Below, piece by piece: positions 10,851-22,367 of a stretch of DNA of 64,000 nucleotides. Each line of letters opens with the position of its first letter. The first letter of the stretch is position 1. The notes below the pieces were generated by a model, which was not told the DNA's origin, made no database searches, and worked only from the letters and a program-made list of their open reading frames with translations. Position numbers and translations under genes: made by a program. The stretch is taken from contig QEVL01000004.1 of NCBI GenBank assembly GCA_003577305.1, positions 1 through 64,000 on the forward strand, given 5' to 3'. The DNA comes from Burkholderiales bacterium. Lineage in GTDB: Bacteria; Pseudomonadota; Gammaproteobacteria; Burkholderiales; Burkholderiaceae_E.

Positions 10851-12701
10851 GTGGCCGGCAAGGACGATCCGCAGGGGCAGGGCGTGCAGCCCCCGCCGTT
10901 CGACCTGCGCGAGTTCCTCGCACGGCTGCCGAACCGACCGGGCGTTTACCGGATGATCGGCGCCGGCGGCGCGGTGCTCTACGTGGGCAAGGCGCGCGAC
11001 CTGAAGAAGCGCGTCTGCTCGTATTTCACGCGCAGCCAGCAGAGTCCGCGCATCGCGCACATGCTCGAGCGCGTCGAGCGGGTCGAGATCACGGTGACGC
11101 GCTCGGAAGCCGAGGCGCTGCTGCTCGAGAACAACCTGATCAAGACCGCCGCGCCGCGCTACAACATCCTGTTCCGCGACGACAAGTCGTATCCGTACCT
11201 GAAGCTGACCGGCCACGCGTTCCCGCGCATCGTCTACTACCGTGGCGCGGTCGACAGGCGCAACCGCTATTTCGGCCCGTACCCGAACGCCTGGTCGGTG
11301 CGCGAGGCGATCCAGGCGCTGCAGAAAGTGTTCCGCCTGCGCACCTGCGAAGACTCGGTGTTCGCGAACCGCTCGCGGCCGTGCCTGCTCTACCAGATCG
11401 GCCGCTGCAGCGCGCCCTGCGTCGGGCTGATCGACGAACGCGCCTATGCCGAGGACGTCGAGGCCGCGGCGCGCTTCCTGCAGGGCGGCCAGCGCGAAGT
11501 GCTGGCCGGTATCGAGGCGAAGATGCAGGCGGCGGCGGCCGAGCTGCGCTTCGAGGAAGCCGCGCAGCTGCGTGACCGGCTCGCCGCGCTGGCACGGCTG
11601 CAGTCGCGCCAGTCGATGGAGACCGGGCAGGACGTCGACGCCGACATCATCGTCGCGGTGGTGCGCGGCGGGCGCGCCTGCGTGAATCTGGCGATGGTGC
11701 GCGGCGGCCGGCACCTGGGCGACAAGGCGAGCTTTCCGGTGCACGCCGCCGAAGGCGCGGCGGCCACGCCCGCCGAGATCGTCGAGGCGTTCGTCGCTCA
11801 ACACTACGACGGGATGCCGGTGCCGCCGGTGCTGGTGGTCGACGGCCCGGCGCCCGACGAGGCGCTGCTCGACTGGCTGCAGCAGCAGGCCGGTCATCCG
11901 GTGCAGTGGATCCGCCAGCCGCAGGGGGTGCGCCGCGAATGGCTCGATCTCGCCCGGCAGAACGCGGAACTGTCCATCGCGCGACTGCTCGCGGAGGAGG
12001 GCTCGCAGAAGGAGCGCACGCGCGCGCTCGCCGGCCTGCTCGGGCTGGACGACGGCGGCGACCTCGACCGGCTGCGCATCGAGTGCTTCGACATCAGCCA
12101 CACGATGGGCGAGGCGACGCAGGCCTCGTGCGTCGTCTACCAGCATCACGCGATGCAGCGTGGCGAGTACCGCCGCTTCAACATCGAGGGCATCGTCGGC
12201 GGCGACGACCCGGCCGCGATGCGCCAGGTGCTCGCGCGCCGCTATTCGGACGCTGCGCTGCCCGACGTGGTGCTGATCGACGGCGGCGCGGCCCAGGTCG
12301 GCGCCGCCCGGCAGGTGTTCGAGGAACTCGGCGCGGACGTTTCGGCGCTGGTGGGCGTGGCCAAGGGCGAGGGCCGAAAGGTGGGGCTCGAGACGCTGGT
12401 GTTCGCCGACGGGCGTGCGCCGATCGCGCCCGGGCGCGATTCCGCGGCACTGATGCTGGTCGCGCAGATCCGCGACGAGGCGCACCGCTTCGCGATCACC
12501 GGCATGCGCTCGCGCCGCGCGAAGGCACGCAAGGGCTCGCGGCTCGACGAAATCGAGGGCATCGGGCCGAAGCGCCGCCAGCGCCTTCTCGCGCGCTTCG
12601 GTGGGCTGCGTGGCATCATGGCGGCAAGCGTCGACGACCTCGCCTCGGTGGAAGGCGTCTCGCGCACGCTTGCCGAAGAAATCTATCGACGACTGCACTG
12701 A
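10851..12701 (+). CDS. uvrC: UvrABC system protein C
   Basis: Excision nuclease subunit making both incisions in nucleotide-excision repair. The start is GTG 10851, 15 bp after nagZ, giving 616 residues. Order: GIY-YIG nuclease (about 28-105, GVYRM then [12 protein letters not shown]), a Cys-containing linker ([14 protein letters not shown]), UVR motif at about 220-255, the RNase H-like C-terminal nuclease ([24 protein letters not shown]) and tandem helix-hairpin-helix at about 555-616. The order uvrC-pgsA is conserved in proteobacteria. Confidence 0.96.
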   Translation: MAGKDDPQGQGVQPPPFDLREFLARLPNRPGVYRMIGAGGAVLYVGKARDLKKRVCSYFTRSQQSPRIAHMLERVERVEITVTRSEAEALLLENNLIKTAAPRYNILFRDDKSYPYLKLTGHAFPRIVYYRGAVDRRNRYFGPYPNAWSVREAIQALQKVFRLRTCEDSVFANRSRPCLLYQIGRCSAPCVGLIDERAYAEDVEAAARFLQGGQREVLAGIEAKMQAAAAELRFEEAAQLRDRLAALARLQSRQSMETGQDVDADIIVAVVRGGRACVNLAMVRGGRHLGDKASFPVHAAEGAAATPAEIVEAFVAQHYDGMPVPPVLVVDGPAPDEALLDWLQQQAGHPVQWIRQPQGVRREWLDLARQNAELSIARLLAEEGSQKERTRALAGLLGLDDGGDLDRLRIECFDISHTMGEATQASCVVYQHHAMQRGEYRRFNIEGIVGGDDPAAMRQVLARRYSDAALPDVVLIDGGAAQVGAARQVFEELGADVSALVGVAKGEGRKVGLETLVFADGRAPIAPGRDSAALMLVAQIRDEAHRFAITGMRSRRAKARKGSRLDEIEGIGPKRRQRLLARFGGLRGIMAASVDDLASVEGVSRTLAEEIYRRLH

Positions 12702-12753
12702 CGCCGGTGCGGATGCGGCCGAACGACCCGGGCCGTGCGCTCCGGCCTGGACC

Positions 12754-13335
12754 ATGCACTGGAATCTCCCGACGCTGCTCACCTGGACACGCGTACTCGC
12801 GATACCGCTGCTCGTGGGCGTGTTCTACCTGCCGGTGCCGCCGTTCACGCAGAACCTGCTCGCCACTGCGCTCTTCGTGGCCGCCGCGATCACCGACTGG
12901 CTCGACGGCTGGCTCGCGCGGCGCTGGGGACAGGTCTCGGCGTTCGGCGCGTTCCTCGACCCGGTCGCCGACAAGCTGATCGTCTGCGTCGCGCTGGTGA
13001 TGCTGGTCGAGCTGAACCGCGTCGATGCGGTCGTCGCGGCGGTGATCGTCGGGCGCGAGCTCACGATCTCGGCGCTGCGCGAATGGATGGCCCAGATGGG
13101 CGCGCGCGCCAGCGTCGCGGTGCACTCGATCGGCAAGTTCAAGACCGTGGCGCAACTGGTCGCGATTCCGATGCTGCTCTACGACGGGCGCATCGACGGC
13201 CTGTTGCACACGCACGTGCCCGGAACCTGGCTGATCTGGGCCGCAGCGGTGCTGACGGTCTGGTCGATGCTCTACTACCTGCGGCGGGCCTGGCCGGTGC
13301 TGCGCGACGGCGGTGCGCGCGGCGGCCGGGGCTGA
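12754..13335 (+). CDS. pgsA: CDP-diacylglycerol-glycerol-3-phosphate 3-phosphatidyltransferase
   Basis: Inner-membrane enzyme for the committed step of phosphatidylglycerol and cardiolipin synthesis. It has 193 residues from ATG 12754 (MHWNLPTLLTWTRV). The CDP-alcohol phosphotransferase motif DG..AR........G...D...D is complete (DWLDGWLARRWG through FLDPVADK, about 49-71). About five membrane segments are visible. It lies 52 bp after uvrC and upstream of the tRNA genes, as in many gamma- and betaproteobacteria. Confidence 0.95.
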   Translation: MHWNLPTLLTWTRVLAIPLLVGVFYLPVPPFTQNLLATALFVAAAITDWLDGWLARRWGQVSAFGAFLDPVADKLIVCVALVMLVELNRVDAVVAAVIVGRELTISALREWMAQMGARASVAVHSIGKFKTVAQLVAIPMLLYDGRIDGLLHTHVPGTWLIWAAAVLTVWSMLYYLRRAWPVLRDGGARGGRG

Positions 13336-13388
13336 CGCCGGGGCCGACCGCGGCTTTGCCGGCAGCCTCGCGGCAAGCGCCGCGCGGT

Positions 13389-13416
13389 TTGACAGCGCGT
13401 CTTGCCGGGATATAAT
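13389..13416 (+). promoter_or_regulatory. Consensus sigma-70 promoter for tRNA-Gly
   Basis: Perfect -35 TTGACA at 13389-13394 and perfect -10 TATAAT at 13411-13416 with a 16 bp spacer. Transcription would begin around 13423, about 10 bases before the mature tRNA. A GC-rich GGCGGGC stretch follows the -10 box, resembling a stringent discriminator, as expected for stable-RNA promoters. Confidence 0.9.
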
Positions 13417-13432
13417 GGCGGGCTTCCAGCGC

Positions 13433-15735
<2,303 letters not shown>

Positions 15736-15747
15736 CCTCGTCGTCGC

Positions 15748-15832
15748 TGGTGCGCGGGGCGGGACTCGAACCCGCATGCCCTGCGGCCGCGGATTTTAAG
15801 TCCGCTGCGTCTACCGGTTTCGCCACCCGCGC
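15748..15832 (-). tRNA. tRNA-Leu(TAA)
   Basis: 85 nt on the minus strand with encoded CCA (TGG at 15748-15750 on the plus strand). Acceptor GCGCGGG pairs with CCCGCGC; anticodon loop ACTTAAAAT gives TAA; a long variable arm (GGCCGCAGGGCAT region) and the T-arm GGGTTCGAGTCCC are typical of a class II leucine tRNA. A TATCAT hexamer at 15850-15845 (minus strand) could be its -10 box; no clear -35 was found. Confidence 0.96.
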
Positions 15833-15876
15833 CGGGCGCTCTGCATGATACGCGGTGCGCCCCGAGCGCGGCGCCG

Positions 15877-15987
15877 CTACCCGCGGATGTCGTGGTCGAT
15901 CGTGTCGAGCCGGGCCTGCGTGCGCAGTTCGGTGACCCGGGTCTCGATGAAGCCGAGCTTCTTCAGCACCAGGTCACGGTCGACCAT
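15877..15987 (-). pseudogene. Truncated HepT-like toxin remnant (36 residues)
   Basis: The minus-strand frame starts at ATG 15987, overlapping the antitoxin-type gene by 14 bp as in intact MNT-HepT pairs, and ends at TAG 15877. The 36 residues (MVDRDLVLKKLGFIETRVTE and on) match the expected HepT N-terminus (VDRxLVLRKLxxIExxxxELR). A full HepT has about 130-145 residues and its RNase motif (R-X4-6-H) lies near the C-terminus, which is absent here. The truncation point is 45 bp from tRNA-Leu. A functional micro-protein cannot be ruled out, but loss of toxin activity is the simplest reading. Confidence 0.7.
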
Positions 15988-16387
15988 GCGCGCGCTCCGC
16001 GGCCCGACGATACCTGTCCAGATGCGGCTTCAGGTCGAAGAACTCGTTGCGGGCCCTCACCTCGAAGCGCACGCGCGCGTTGCGATCGCGCTCGACGAGC
16101 AGCACGCCGTCGCGCAGCACGCGATGGATCAGGTCGACCGGCGCGCGGTTGAGCACGACCAGGTCGACCGGGCGGCCGATCGCGGCTTCGACGTCGCCGG
16201 CCATGGCGGCTGCGGAGCCCTCGAGCGTCTCGGGCGGCTCGCGGTCGAGCAGGACGGCGACGTCGACGTCGCTGTCGGGGCGCGCGCTGCCGCGCGCCAC
16301 GCTGCCGAACAGCCAGGCGCAGACGATGCCGTCGGGGCGCGATTCGAAGTAGCCGCGCAGTGCGTCGACGATCGAGCGGGTGTCCAT
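15974..16387 (-). CDS. MntA-like nucleotidyltransferase antitoxin
   Basis: A 137-residue minimal nucleotidyltransferase. It carries the exact GSX10DXD motif of the family (GS at about 29-30, DVD at about 41-43), then a third Asp in the PVDLVVLN strand. In type VII toxin-antitoxin systems MntA AMPylates the HepT RNase to neutralise it. Here the partner downstream is reduced to 36 residues, so the antitoxin appears intact but orphaned. It is last in a minus-strand run after the transporter gene, 33 bp apart. Confidence 0.8.
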   Translation of the reverse strand: MDTRSIVDALRGYFESRPDGIVCAWLFGSVARGSARPDSDVDVAVLLDREPPETLEGSAAAMAGDVEAAIGRPVDLVVLNRAPVDLIHRVLRDGVLLVERDRNARVRFEVRARNEFFDLKPHLDRYRRAAERAHGRP

Positions 16388-16420
16388 CGCGGCAAGCCTA
16401 CCGCGGAACCGTTCGCGCTG

Positions 16421-17632
16421 TCACAGCCGCAACCAGCCGCGGCGCGCCGCGTGGTGCGCGAGCACACCGAAGAGCACCGCGAGCCCGGCGTGCCAGACCG
16501 CGATGCCGGCAGTGGCCAGCACCACGAAGCGCTCGGCCTTCTCGCCGCCCGCCTCGCGGCTGCCCAGCGCGAGCTGCAGCCCGGCCAGGAACAGGATGGC
16601 GCCGAGCACGGCCGGCGGCACCAGCGCGAACAGCAGCGTCACCGCGTCTGCGAAGAACACGCCTACCAGCAGCATCGTCGCGCCGAAGATCAGCGGCGCG
16701 CGCCCGCTGCGTGCGCCGAAGCGCATCTGTGCGGCCATGCCGCCGGTACCGTGGCACAGCGGAATGCCGCCCAGCGCACTGGAGGCGAGATTCATCAGGC
16801 CGGTGGACAGTGCCACCGTGCGTTCGCTGGTCGGGCGATCGGGAAAGCGCCGGTTGTTCTCGTCGACGATCGCGAACAGCGCGTTGCCGAAGGTGAGCGG
16901 CAACTGGGGCAGCGCGAGCAGCAGCAGGCCGAGCTCGAGCGCGCGCCAGGACAGCTGCGGCCACGCCAGCGTGGGCAGCGACAGCGCGGGAATCCACTGA
17001 GAGGCGTCGAGGCCGGCCGGGCGGCCGGCAACGAGGCTGGCTGCGGCACCGCCGAACAGCAGCAGCAGCATCGTCGGAATCGCCGGTCGCGACAGCAGCA
17101 GCATCGCGAGTGCGAGCGTCAGCGCGGAAGCCAGCGGCATCGCCGACATCGTTCGCAGCCCTTCGAGCATGAAGGCGAAGCCGAGTCCCATGACCACGCC
17201 GAGCATCGCCTCGCGCGGCACCAGCGCGCTCAGCCGCCCGGCCAGGCCGGTGAGGCCCAGCGCGAGCCAGATCAGCGCGGTGCACAGCCCGGCGGCCACC
17301 ACCACTTCCGGCGTCATTTCGACGCCGGAGCCTGCGTAGACGATCACCGAGGCACCGATCAGCTTCATCGGCTGCACCGGGAACGGCGTGCGATACCAGA
17401 GCCCGGCGGCGATCGACGCCAGGCCGAGCGGCACCAGCACGCCCGCAGGAGCCATGCCGAGCACGCTCAGGTATGCGGTGACGAACGGGATGAGCACGCC
17501 GAGGTCGCCGAACGCGCCCGAGGCTTCGGCGAGCCAGGAGGCGCGCCGCGGAGCCTGCTCGCTCCCCGGTGCAGGCATTGCGGCCTCCGGCGGCGCCGGG
17601 CCGGCGTCGTCGGGCGCTGCCGGCGGTCGCAT
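16421..17632 (-). CDS. MOT1-type molybdate/sulfate transporter
   Basis: A 403-residue polytopic membrane protein with about 10-12 helices. Two internally related motifs of the MOT1 (MFS_MOT1) family are visible: SGAFGDLGVLIPFVTAY near residue 40 together with FPVQPMKLIGA, and the later GGIPLCHGTGGMAAQMRFGARSG segment. The family imports molybdate with high affinity; some members carry other oxyanions, so the substrate is inferred. The start ATG 17632 lies 8 bp after the tesA stop; ATG 17578 is an alternative. The N-terminal 30 residues are Pro/Ala-rich. Confidence 0.8.
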   Translation of the reverse strand: MRPPAAPDDAGPAPPEAAMPAPGSEQAPRRASWLAEASGAFGDLGVLIPFVTAYLSVLGMAPAGVLVPLGLASIAAGLWYRTPFPVQPMKLIGASVIVYAGSGVEMTPEVVVAAGLCTALIWLALGLTGLAGRLSALVPREAMLGVVMGLGFAFMLEGLRTMSAMPLASALTLALAMLLLSRPAIPTMLLLLFGGAAASLVAGRPAGLDASQWIPALSLPTLAWPQLSWRALELGLLLLALPQLPLTFGNALFAIVDENNRRFPDRPTSERTVALSTGLMNLASSALGGIPLCHGTGGMAAQMRFGARSGRAPLIFGATMLLVGVFFADAVTLLFALVPPAVLGAILFLAGLQLALGSREAGGEKAERFVVLATAGIAVWHAGLAVLFGVLAHHAARRGWLRL

Positions 17633-17640
17633 CGTCGGGT

Positions 17641-18363
17641 TCAGCCGAGCAGCGGCCGCAGCGTCGGCCAGACGTTGTCGAGCAGACGCTGCTGCGCCTT
17701 CTCGTTCGGATGGATGCGGTCGGGCTGGAACAGCTCGGGGCGGTCGGCGACCCCATCGAGGAAGAACGGCAGCAGCGCTGCCTGCTCGCGCTCGGCCACC
17801 TGGCGAAACAGCCCCGCGAACGCGTCGGCATAGGGGCGGCCGTAGTTCGGCGGCACCTGCATGCCGAGCAGCAGTACGCGGGCGCCGCTGCCGCGCGCGG
17901 CGCGCGCCATCGCGGCGAGATTGGCCTCGGTGGCCGAGAGGTCGAGGCCGCGCAATGCGTCGTTGCCACCGAGCTCGATCACCACGATCGCCGGCCGATG
18001 CCGCGCGAGCAGTTCGTCGATGCGGCTGGCGCCGCCGGCCGTGGTCTCGCCGCTGATGCTCGCGTTGACCACCTGCCACGGCGGCCGGCGCGCCGCCAGC
18101 CGGCGCGACAGCAGCTCGACCCAACCGGAGCCGCGCCGCAGCCCGTATTCGGCCGACAGGCTGTCGCCCAGCACCAGCAGCGTGCGCGCGCCGTCGGGCG
18201 CGCGAGGGGCGGCGCGACCGACTCCCGGTAGACTCGCTGCGGTCGCGCAGCCCGCCAGCAGGCGCAGCAGCCTGCGACGATCGCATCTGCCCGCAGCCGC
18301 GTCGGCGGCGGGCGAAGACGGGCAGGGCGCCGGACGGCGCAACGGAAAGGAACGGTCAGGCAT
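17641..18363 (-). CDS. tesA: GDSL arylesterase / lysophospholipase (TesA family)
   Basis: Periplasmic SGNH hydrolase of the TesA/thioesterase I family. With ATG 18363 it has 240 residues. Block I is LVLGDSLSAEYGL (Ser68), block II GETTAGG, block III GGNDALRG, block V DRIHPNEKAQ with the Asp-His pair. A basic RRRLLRLLAGCA segment at about 30-40 starts the signal peptide. The start codon shares bases with the start codon of the divergent ATPase gene (CATG at 18361-18364). A start further inside, for example the TTG near 18342, is therefore possible. The tesA/ybbA divergent pair is also known from E. coli. Confidence 0.85.
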   Translation of the reverse strand: MPDRSFPLRRPAPCPSSPAADAAAGRCDRRRLLRLLAGCATAASLPGVGRAAPRAPDGARTLLVLGDSLSAEYGLRRGSGWVELLSRRLAARRPPWQVVNASISGETTAGGASRIDELLARHRPAIVVIELGGNDALRGLDLSATEANLAAMARAARGSGARVLLLGMQVPPNYGRPYADAFAGLFRQVAEREQAALLPFFLDGVADRPELFQPDRIHPNEKAQQRLLDNVWPTLRPLLG

Positions 18364-19039
18364 GGACGCGATTATCGTCGAGCATCTGGGCAAGCGCGTC
18401 AGCGACGCGGACGGCTGGCTCACCATTCTCGACGATCTGTCGTTTCGGGTCGCCGCCGGCGACACCGTAGCGATCGTCGGCGCGTCCGGGTCGGGCAAGT
18501 CGACGCTGCTCGGCCTGCTTGCCGGCCTGGACCTGCCCACCGAAGGCACCGTGACGATGTTCGGCGAGTCGCTGTTCGCGCTCGACGAGGACGGGCGCGC
18601 GGCCTGGCGCGCGCGCAACCTGGGTTTCGTGTTCCAGTCGTTTCACCTGCTGCCGCAGATGACCGCGCTCGAAAACGTGATGCTGCCGCTCGAACTGGCC
18701 GGCGAGCGCGAGCCGGCGGCGCGCGCGCGCCAGCTGCTCGAGCGCGTGGGGCTCGGGCAGCGACTCGGGCACTACCCGAGGACGCTGTCCGGCGGCGAGC
18801 AGCAGCGCGTGGCGCTGGCGCGCGCATTCGCGCCGCAACCGAGGCTGCTGTTCGCCGACGAACCCACCGGCAGTCTCGACGCGGCCACCGGCGCGCGCGT
18901 GATCGACCTGCTGTTCGAGCTCAACCGCGAGGCCGGGGCGACCTTGCTGCTGGTGACGCACGATGCCGAACTGGCGGCGCGCTGCAGCCGGCGGCTTGCG
19001 CTGCACGCGGGGAAGCTGGAGGCGCCGGTCGGCGCCTGA
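18362..19039 (+). CDS. YbbA/LolD-like ABC transporter ATP-binding protein
   Basis: A 225-residue ABC ATPase of the LolD/YbbA/MacB group. Walker A is GASGSGKST at 40-48, the signature [14 protein letters not shown] at about 140-153 and Walker [14 protein letters not shown] good Shine-Dalgarno (GGAAAGGA, 18344-18351) lies 10 bp before the ATG. In E. coli ybbA is followed by the permease gene ybbP; here the next gene is the convergent pgi, so the ATPase is orphaned or works with a permease encoded elsewhere. Confidence 0.9.
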   Translation: MDAIIVEHLGKRVSDADGWLTILDDLSFRVAAGDTVAIVGASGSGKSTLLGLLAGLDLPTEGTVTMFGESLFALDEDGRAAWRARNLGFVFQSFHLLPQMTALENVMLPLELAGEREPAARARQLLERVGLGQRLGHYPRTLSGGEQQRVALARAFAPQPRLLFADEPTGSLDAATGARVIDLLFELNREAGATLLLVTHDAELAARCSRRLALHAGKLEAPVGA

Positions 19040-19115
19040 GGGGAAGCGGAGCAGGGAGCTCGCCGGCCGACCGCGCCCGGGCGCGGGGCGCGTGCGCCGA
19101 CCGGGAAGCGAAAGC

Positions 19116-20780
19116 TCAGCCGCGACTGGCGCGCGTTGCGCGGATCCGCTCGAGCAACGCGCGCAGGTCGGGCGCGAGCTGCGCAGGCAGTTCGCGCGCG
19201 GCATCGAGCAGCGGCTCGATCTCGCCCGCCAGTTGCTTGCCGAGCTCCACGCCCCACTGGTCGAAGGAGTCGATGTCCCAGAGCCAGCCGAGCGCCGCCG
19301 TCTTGTGCTCGTAGAGCGCGAGCAGCGCCCCGAAGCGCTCGGCATCGAGCCGATCGAGCAGGATGAGGCTGGACGGCCGGTTGCCCGGGCAGGCGCGGTG
19401 CGCGGCCAGCCAGGCCGCCGCCTGGCCGGCGGCGGCATCGGGTGCGCCCTGCGCCGCCGCTGGCGCGTCGTTGCCGGAGCGCCCGTGCAGCAGCGCCTCG
19501 CGCTGCCCCAGCGCGCTTGCGAGCAAGGCGTCGCCGCGTCCCTCCGGATCGGGCCCCGAAGGCACGGCCACGATGAACTCGACCGGGTGCACGCCGGTGC
19601 CCTGGTGCAGCGCCTGGAAGAACGAGTGCTGCACGTCGGTGCCGGGGCCGCCCCAGACCACCGGAGCGGTCGGCCAGGCCACCGGTGCGCCGTCGCGGCC
19701 CACGCGCTTGCCGTTGCTCTCCATCTGCAGTTGCTGCAGCCAGGCGGTGAGGCTGCGCAGCGCGTCGCTGTAGGGCACGACCACTTCGGTGGCGCCGGGC
19801 AGCGCCAGCGTGTTCCACAGCGACACCAGCGCCAGCAACACCGGTGCGTTGGCGGCCAGCGGCGCCTCGGCGAAGTGGCGATCCATGGCGTGCGCGCCGG
19901 CGAGCATTGCGCGAAAACGCTGCGGGCCGGCCGACAGCATTGCCGGCAGGCCGATCGCCGACCATAGCGAATAGCGGCCGCCGACCCAGTCGCGGAACGG
20001 AAAAAGCGACTCGGGTGCGAGGCCGAAAGCGCGCGCGGCCTCGAGGTTCGCGGTGATGCCGACCAGGTGGCGGTGTAGATCGCCGTGCCCGATGCCGCCG
20101 GCGGCGAACCAGCGCCGCAGCGCCTGCGCGTTGCGCGCGGTCTCCAGCGTGTGCCAGGACTTCGAGGCGACGATCGCGAGCGTGGTTGCCGGGTCGAGAC
20201 CGTTCACCGCCCTGTCGAAGGCGCGCGGATCGACGTTGGACAGGAAGCGGAAACGCAGCCGCGGATGGGCGTGGTCGATCAGCGCTTCGCAGGCCAGCTG
20301 CGGGCCCAGATGCGAGCCGCCGATGCCGATGTGCACCACGTGGCTGATCGGCTGGCCGGTCGCGCCGCGCCACTCGCCGCTGCGCACCGCTTCGCTGAAT
20401 CGGTCCATCCGGTCGAGCGTCGCGGCGACCTCGGCAGCGATCCCTTCGCCGGCGATGGCGCCCGCCGCGGCGCCGGCCGGAGCGCGCAGCGCCACGTGCA
20501 GCGCGGGCCGCTGTTCGGTGAAGTTCACTTCTTCGCCCGCGTACATCGCGTCGCGCCGCGACTCGAGCGACGACGCCCTGGCCAGCGCGAGCAGCGCATC
20601 GAGCGCTTCGCCCGGCAGGCGATGCCGCGTGAGGTCCAGATGCAGCCCGGCCGCGTCCAGGCTGAGCCGTTGCGCGCGCGCAGGCTCGTCGCGCAGCAGC
20701 GATGCGATCCGGATCCCGCCCGAGGCGCGCGCCCGCCGCGCCACTTCGCGCCAGGCTTCGCTGCGTCCGTCATCGTTCAT
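19116..20780 (-). CDS. pgi: Glucose-6-phosphate isomerase
   Basis: Interconverts glucose 6-phosphate and fructose 6-phosphate in the cytosol. It has 554 residues, normal for the proteobacterial type. Visible signatures: GIGGSHLGP near 150, [13 protein letters not shown] (phosphate loop, usually SKTFTTxET), [25 protein letters not shown] and the C-terminal [12 protein letters not shown]. The first codon overlaps the end of the NAD(P)HX repair gene by 11 bp, so the two are probably co-transcribed. It converges with the upstream-lying ATPase gene, with a GC-rich 14 bp palindrome at 19072-19085 in the 76 bp gap. Confidence 0.95.
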   Translation of the reverse strand: MNDDGRSEAWREVARRARASGGIRIASLLRDEPARAQRLSLDAAGLHLDLTRHRLPGEALDALLALARASSLESRRDAMYAGEEVNFTEQRPALHVALRAPAGAAAGAIAGEGIAAEVAATLDRMDRFSEAVRSGEWRGATGQPISHVVHIGIGGSHLGPQLACEALIDHAHPRLRFRFLSNVDPRAFDRAVNGLDPATTLAIVASKSWHTLETARNAQALRRWFAAGGIGHGDLHRHLVGITANLEAARAFGLAPESLFPFRDWVGGRYSLWSAIGLPAMLSAGPQRFRAMLAGAHAMDRHFAEAPLAANAPVLLALVSLWNTLALPGATEVVVPYSDALRSLTAWLQQLQMESNGKRVGRDGAPVAWPTAPVVWGGPGTDVQHSFFQALHQGTGVHPVEFIVAVPSGPDPEGRGDALLASALGQREALLHGRSGNDAPAAAQGAPDAAAGQAAAWLAAHRACPGNRPSSLILLDRLDAERFGALLALYEHKTAALGWLWDIDSFDQWGVELGKQLAGEIEPLLDAARELPAQLAPDLRALLERIRATRASRG

Positions 20781-22320
20781 TGGCTGTCACTCCTCGTTCG
20801 GGCGCCCGGCGCAGCGCTACACGCACCCACCGCGGCAACTCGGCTGCCGAGAGTCCTTCGGCGTGGCCGTGCGCCGTCTCGAAGCGCATGCCGGCACACC
20901 CGTGCAGCCAGGCGGCCAGGCACGCAGCCGGTGCGGCGTCGAGCCCGCGCGCGAGCAGCGCCGCGATCATGCCGGCGAGCACGTCTCCGGTACCGGCGCT
21001 GGCCAGCGCGGGGCTGCCGGCGCCGACGATCCACCAGGCGCCGCCCGGCTCGGCGACGACGCTTCCGGCCCCCTTGAGCAGCGCGACCATCCGGTAGCGC
21101 TGCGCGAGCGCGACAGCGGCTCCCCGGCGATCGGCCTGCACCTGCGCGGCCTCGCATCCGAGCAGGCGCGCCGCTTCGAGCGGATGCGGCGTCATCACGC
21201 AGCGTTGCGGCGCCGCTGCCGGCGGCGCGGCGAGCAGCGACGCATCGGCCGCGAGCAGATTCAGCGCGTCGGCGTCGAGCACCAGCGCTCTCGCGCTGGC
21301 CAGGGCGGCGGCCAGCTGCCGGCGCGCCGCGCCGGAGCGGCCGAGTCCGCAGCCGATCGCCACCGCGTCGCAGGCGCCGAAGTCGGGCTCGGCGGGCGCG
21401 GTCATCAATTGCGGCTGGCCGGGATCGAACGGCTCGCCGTCGGGCGCGGCCACGAACACCTTGCCCGCGCCGAGCGCCTGCGCGCCGCGCCCCGCGAGCA
21501 GCGCCGCGCCGCGCATGCCGCGCGCGCCGCCGTAGGCGAGCACGCTGCCGAAGCTGCCCTTGTTGCTGTCGCGCGCGCGCGGGGCGAGCAACGCGGCCGC
21601 GCCGGCTGCGTCGAACAGCTGGCCGATCGAACTGCCGGCGCGTTGCGCGAACGTTTCGCGCGCGGCTTCCAGGCCGAGTGTCGCGACTTCGACCGTGCCG
21701 ACCCGGTCGAGCGCCGCACCGGTGTGCAGGCCGGGCTTGTCGGCGATCATCGTCACGGTGAGGCGGGCGCTCAGTGCGCAGCCGGCGGTGCCGCCGACGA
21801 TCGCCCCGGTGTCGGCATCGAGACCGCTGGGAACGTCCACCGCGACCACCGGCAGCGCGGCTTGCGCTACCGCTTCGCAGAACCGGCGCGCCTGGCCGGC
21901 CAGCGGCCGGTCGAGCCCGATGCCGAACAGGCCGTCGATCACGATCGGAGCCGCCGCCAGTCGCGCATCGAGCGCCTCGGGGGTGTCGATCGGCACTCCC
22001 GCGGCTTGCGCGGCACGCCAGGCCTCGGCGGCATCGCCCCGGGAGGGCGGCCCGGAGCTCGACGCCACCGCGCTGCAGGCATAGCCGCGCTCACGCAGCA
22101 GCGCGAGCGCGAGCAGCGCATCGCCGCCGTTGTTGCCGGGGCCGACCAGGGCCAGCACCGGACGTCCCGGCGCGAGCGAACGCGCCAGGCGCGCGGTGGC
22201 GCCGGCGACCGCCCCGGCTGCGCGCGCCATCAGCGTGCCCGGCGGCAAGCCGGCGAGCGCGGCCGCTTCGAGGCGTCGCAGCGAGTCGGTCGGGAAGAGA
22301 GCGGACATCGGCGCGGGCAT
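20770..22320 (-). CDS. nnr: Bifunctional NAD(P)H-hydrate repair enzyme (epimerase + dehydratase)
   Basis: Repairs hydrated NADH/NADPH. The 516-residue protein has an N-terminal YjeF_N epimerase domain (LVGPGNNGGDALLAL near 60) and a C-terminal ribokinase-like ADP-dependent dehydratase (NKGSFGSVLAYGG near 250, CVMTPHPLEAARLL, SAGTGDVLAGM near 465). ATG 22320 was chosen; ATG 22308 four codons later is equally possible. Transcribed with pgi. Confidence 0.93.
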   Translation of the reverse strand: MPAPMSALFPTDSLRRLEAAALAGLPPGTLMARAAGAVAGATARLARSLAPGRPVLALVGPGNNGGDALLALALLRERGYACSAVASSSGPPSRGDAAEAWRAAQAAGVPIDTPEALDARLAAAPIVIDGLFGIGLDRPLAGQARRFCEAVAQAALPVVAVDVPSGLDADTGAIVGGTAGCALSARLTVTMIADKPGLHTGAALDRVGTVEVATLGLEAARETFAQRAGSSIGQLFDAAGAAALLAPRARDSNKGSFGSVLAYGGARGMRGAALLAGRGAQALGAGKVFVAAPDGEPFDPGQPQLMTAPAEPDFGACDAVAIGCGLGRSGAARRQLAAALASARALVLDADALNLLAADASLLAAPPAAAPQRCVMTPHPLEAARLLGCEAAQVQADRRGAAVALAQRYRMVALLKGAGSVVAEPGGAWWIVGAGSPALASAGTGDVLAGMIAALLARGLDAAPAACLAAWLHGCAGMRFETAHGHAEGLSAAELPRWVRVALRRAPERGVTANER

Positions 22321-22367
22321 CGACGCAACGATAGCGCAGATCGGCGCTGTCGCCGCGCTGCTACGGC

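Noticed and set aside
15748-15987. An integration attachment site at tRNA-Leu
   Set aside because: No repeat of the tRNA 3' end was found in the neighbouring sequence and no integrase is adjacent; the only integrase remnant is 45 kb away.
19072-19085. A perfect 14 bp palindrome between the convergent ATPase and pgi genes as a terminator
   Set aside because: It has no T run on either strand and such GC-only palindromes are frequent in this composition; evidence is too weak to call it a terminator.
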